NCBI GenBank assembly: GCA_902796455.1
Contig: CADBPH010000153.1
Location: 1-6,138, forward strand
Direction: 5' to 3'
DNA from: an uncultured Bacteroidia bacterium
GTDB taxonomy: Bacteria > Bacteroidota > Bacteroidia > Bacteroidales > UBA932
DNA length: 6,138 bases
Shown here: positions 5,039 through 6,138 of the stretch, piece by piece
Layout: each line of letters starts with the position of its first letter
How positions within the stretch are numbered: position 1 is the first letter of the stretch
Notes under the pieces: generated by a model
Databases searched by the model: none
Told to the model about the DNA's origin: nothing
Seen by the model: only the letters and a program-made list of their open reading frames with translations
Position numbers and translations under genes: made by a program

Positions 5039-6138
5039 CTACCTTCGGAATCCCTTCATGCGCTGGGCGAGATTGCCCGTCATGGCCATTTTCATGACCT
5101 TGCGGGTCCCCTCGAACTGCTTGAGCAGCTTGTTTACCTCCGGAAGGGATGTTCCGGAGCCCATCGCGATCCGGCGCCGGCGGCTGCCGTTGATCGCATC
5201 CGGATGCTCCCGCTCGTACGGCGTCATGGACAGGATAATCGCCTCGACCCCCTTGAAGGAATCATTGTCCATATCGATATCCTTGATCGCCTTGCCCATG
5301 CCCGGAATCATGCCGGCCAGGTCCTTGATGTTTCCCATCTTCTTGATCTGCTGGATCTGGTTGTAGAAATCCATCAAGGTAAACTGGTCCTTGGCAATTT
5401 TCTTTTTCAGCTCACGGGCCTGCTTTTCGTCAAACTGCTCCTGCGCCTTTTCCACGAGGGATACGACATCCCCCATGCCCAGGATCCGGTCTGCGATACG
5501 GGCCGGATGGAAGACATCCAAGGCCTCCATCTTCTCGCCCGAAGAGACAAACTTGATCGGTTTGCCGACCACGGCTTTGATCGAGAGAGCGGCACCGCCG
5601 CGCGTATCGCCATCCATTTTCGTCAGGACGACGCCGTCGAAATCCAGCCGGTCATTGAAGGCCTTGGCCGTCTCCACGGCATCCTGTCCGGTCATCGCGT
5701 CCACGACAAAGAGTGTCTCCGTCGGCTGGACGCTCCGGTGCAAAGCGGAGATTTCATCCATCAGTTCCTGGTCGACAGCCAGACGACCGGCCGTATCGAT
5801 GATCAGGACACTGTACCCCTCCGCCTTGGCCTTGGCGACAGCATTGCGCGCAATCCGGATCGGATCTTTCTCCCCGTCCTCGGTATAGACCGGGACCTGC
5901 ACCTGTTCGCCCAGGACCTTGAGTTGTTCGATGGCGGCCGGACGGAAAGTATCGCACGCCGCGAGCATGACTTTCATCCCCCGCTTGCTGCGGACGTGCA
6001 GGGCGAGTTTCCCGCAGAACGTCGTCTTACCGGAACCGTTCAAGCCCGCGACCAACACGATGGCAGGATTCCCTTTCAGGTTGATATCCTGCGAATTGCT
6101 GCCCATGAAGGAGGTCAGTTCATCGTGGACGATTTTTA
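5039..6138 (-). CDS. ffh: Signal recognition particle protein Ffh (SRP54), N-terminus outside the window
   Basis: Ffh binds 4.5S RNA and signal sequences at the ribosome and docks with FtsY at the membrane; it is the GTPase of the signal recognition particle. The frame is open to the window edge and reads KIVHDELTSFMG before the ATG at 6106, so that ATG is internal and about 100 N-terminal residues are missing. Counting from it, the NG domain shows G1 GLNGSGKTT (21-29), G2 DTFRPAA (52-58), G3 DTAGR (104-108), G4 TKMDGDTRGG (162-171) and the G5 region SSGEKMEALDVFHPAR (188-203). The M domain follows (about 228-355), with IKKMGNIKDLAGMIPGMGKA, the RNA-binding block GSRRRRIAMGSGTSLPEVNKL and KQFEGTRKVMKMA. 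It ends GFRR without the long Met/Gly-rich tail of some species. The G1 motif has Asn where Ffh normally has Gln. The gene downstream, 16 bases away, is the FAD oxidoreductase. Confidence 0.98.
   Translation of the reverse strand, partial: KIVHDELTSFMGSNSQDINLKGNPAIVLVAGLNGSGKTTFCGKLALHVRSKRGMKVMLAACDTFRPAAIEQLKVLGEQVQVPVYTEDGEKDPIRIARNAVAKAKAEGYSVLIIDTAGRLAVDQELMDEISALHRSVQPTETLFVVDAMTGQDAVETAKAFNDRLDFDGVVLTKMDGDTRGGAALSIKAVVGKPIKFVSSGEKMEALDVFHPARIADRILGMGDVVSLVEKAQEQFDEKQARELKKKIAKDQFTLMDFYNQIQQIKKMGNIKDLAGMIPGMGKAIKDIDMDNDSFKGVEAIILSMTPYEREHPDAINGSRRRRIAMGSGTSLPEVNKLLKQFEGTRKVMKMAMTGNLAQRMKGFRR

Noticed and set aside
5034..5041. TAGCTTTA on the - strand as a promoter -7 element for the oxidoreductase gene
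   Set aside because: There is no TTG about 20 bases upstream on that strand, unlike the two sites in the divergent region, so the match is too weak to list as a promoter.
1..6138. Search by eye for tRNA, 4.5S RNA, CRISPR repeats, insertion-sequence ends or phage genes
   Set aside because: Nearly all of the window is filled by seven protein genes with short gaps, and the only long gap is the divergent control region. No repeated spacer pattern, cloverleaf or transposase motif was seen.

Overview
The window looks like an ordinary chromosomal stretch from a member of the Bacteroidota, probably Bacteroidales with moderately high GC. Four things point there: a secreted protein with an N-terminal carboxypeptidase-regulatory-like domain and the '-FAQ' signal-peptide end common in this phylum; an Ffh protein whose sequence blocks read like Bacteroidales Ffh; promoter-like sites of the TTG-N20-TAnnTTTG type (the Bacteroidota sigma-ABfr class); and weak or absent Shine-Dalgarno sequences in front of the genes. 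The assignment to phylum is an inference from family knowledge; the genus is not determined.

Layout. (1) 1-539, + strand: the 3' part of an inositol-monophosphatase-family gene, cut by the window start inside its first metal-binding motif. (2) 553-1785, - strand: a secreted protein of about 410 residues with a carboxypeptidase-regulatory-like domain, convergent with gene 1. (3) 1856-2263, - strand: a small DUF4332-type protein with two helix-hairpin-helix repeats, closed by a strong terminator hairpin with a UUCG loop at 1815-1836. (4) 2264-2529: a divergent control region with one promoter-like site for each direction and a 10-base word present twice, once at each promoter. (5) 2530-3132, + strand: a TetR-family regulator. 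(6) 3133-5022, - strand: a secreted FAD-dependent oxidoreductase whose stop codon abuts the TetR stop codon with no base between. (7) 5039-6138, - strand: the C-terminal 365 or so residues of Ffh, the signal recognition particle GTPase; its N-terminal part lies beyond the window.

How the genes may work together. The likely regulatory unit is the divergent pair of the TetR regulator and the DUF4332 gene, with a repeated operator-like word at both promoters. The ffh gene and the FAD oxidoreductase gene are 16 bases apart on one strand and could share a transcript, though their functions look unrelated. I see no mobile element, CRISPR array, tRNA, rRNA or integrated phage. No clearly new multi-gene system is visible. 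The points most worth checking are the TetR control region, a Q-to-N change in the Ffh P-loop motif, and the unexplained substrate and flavin loading of the exported oxidoreductase.
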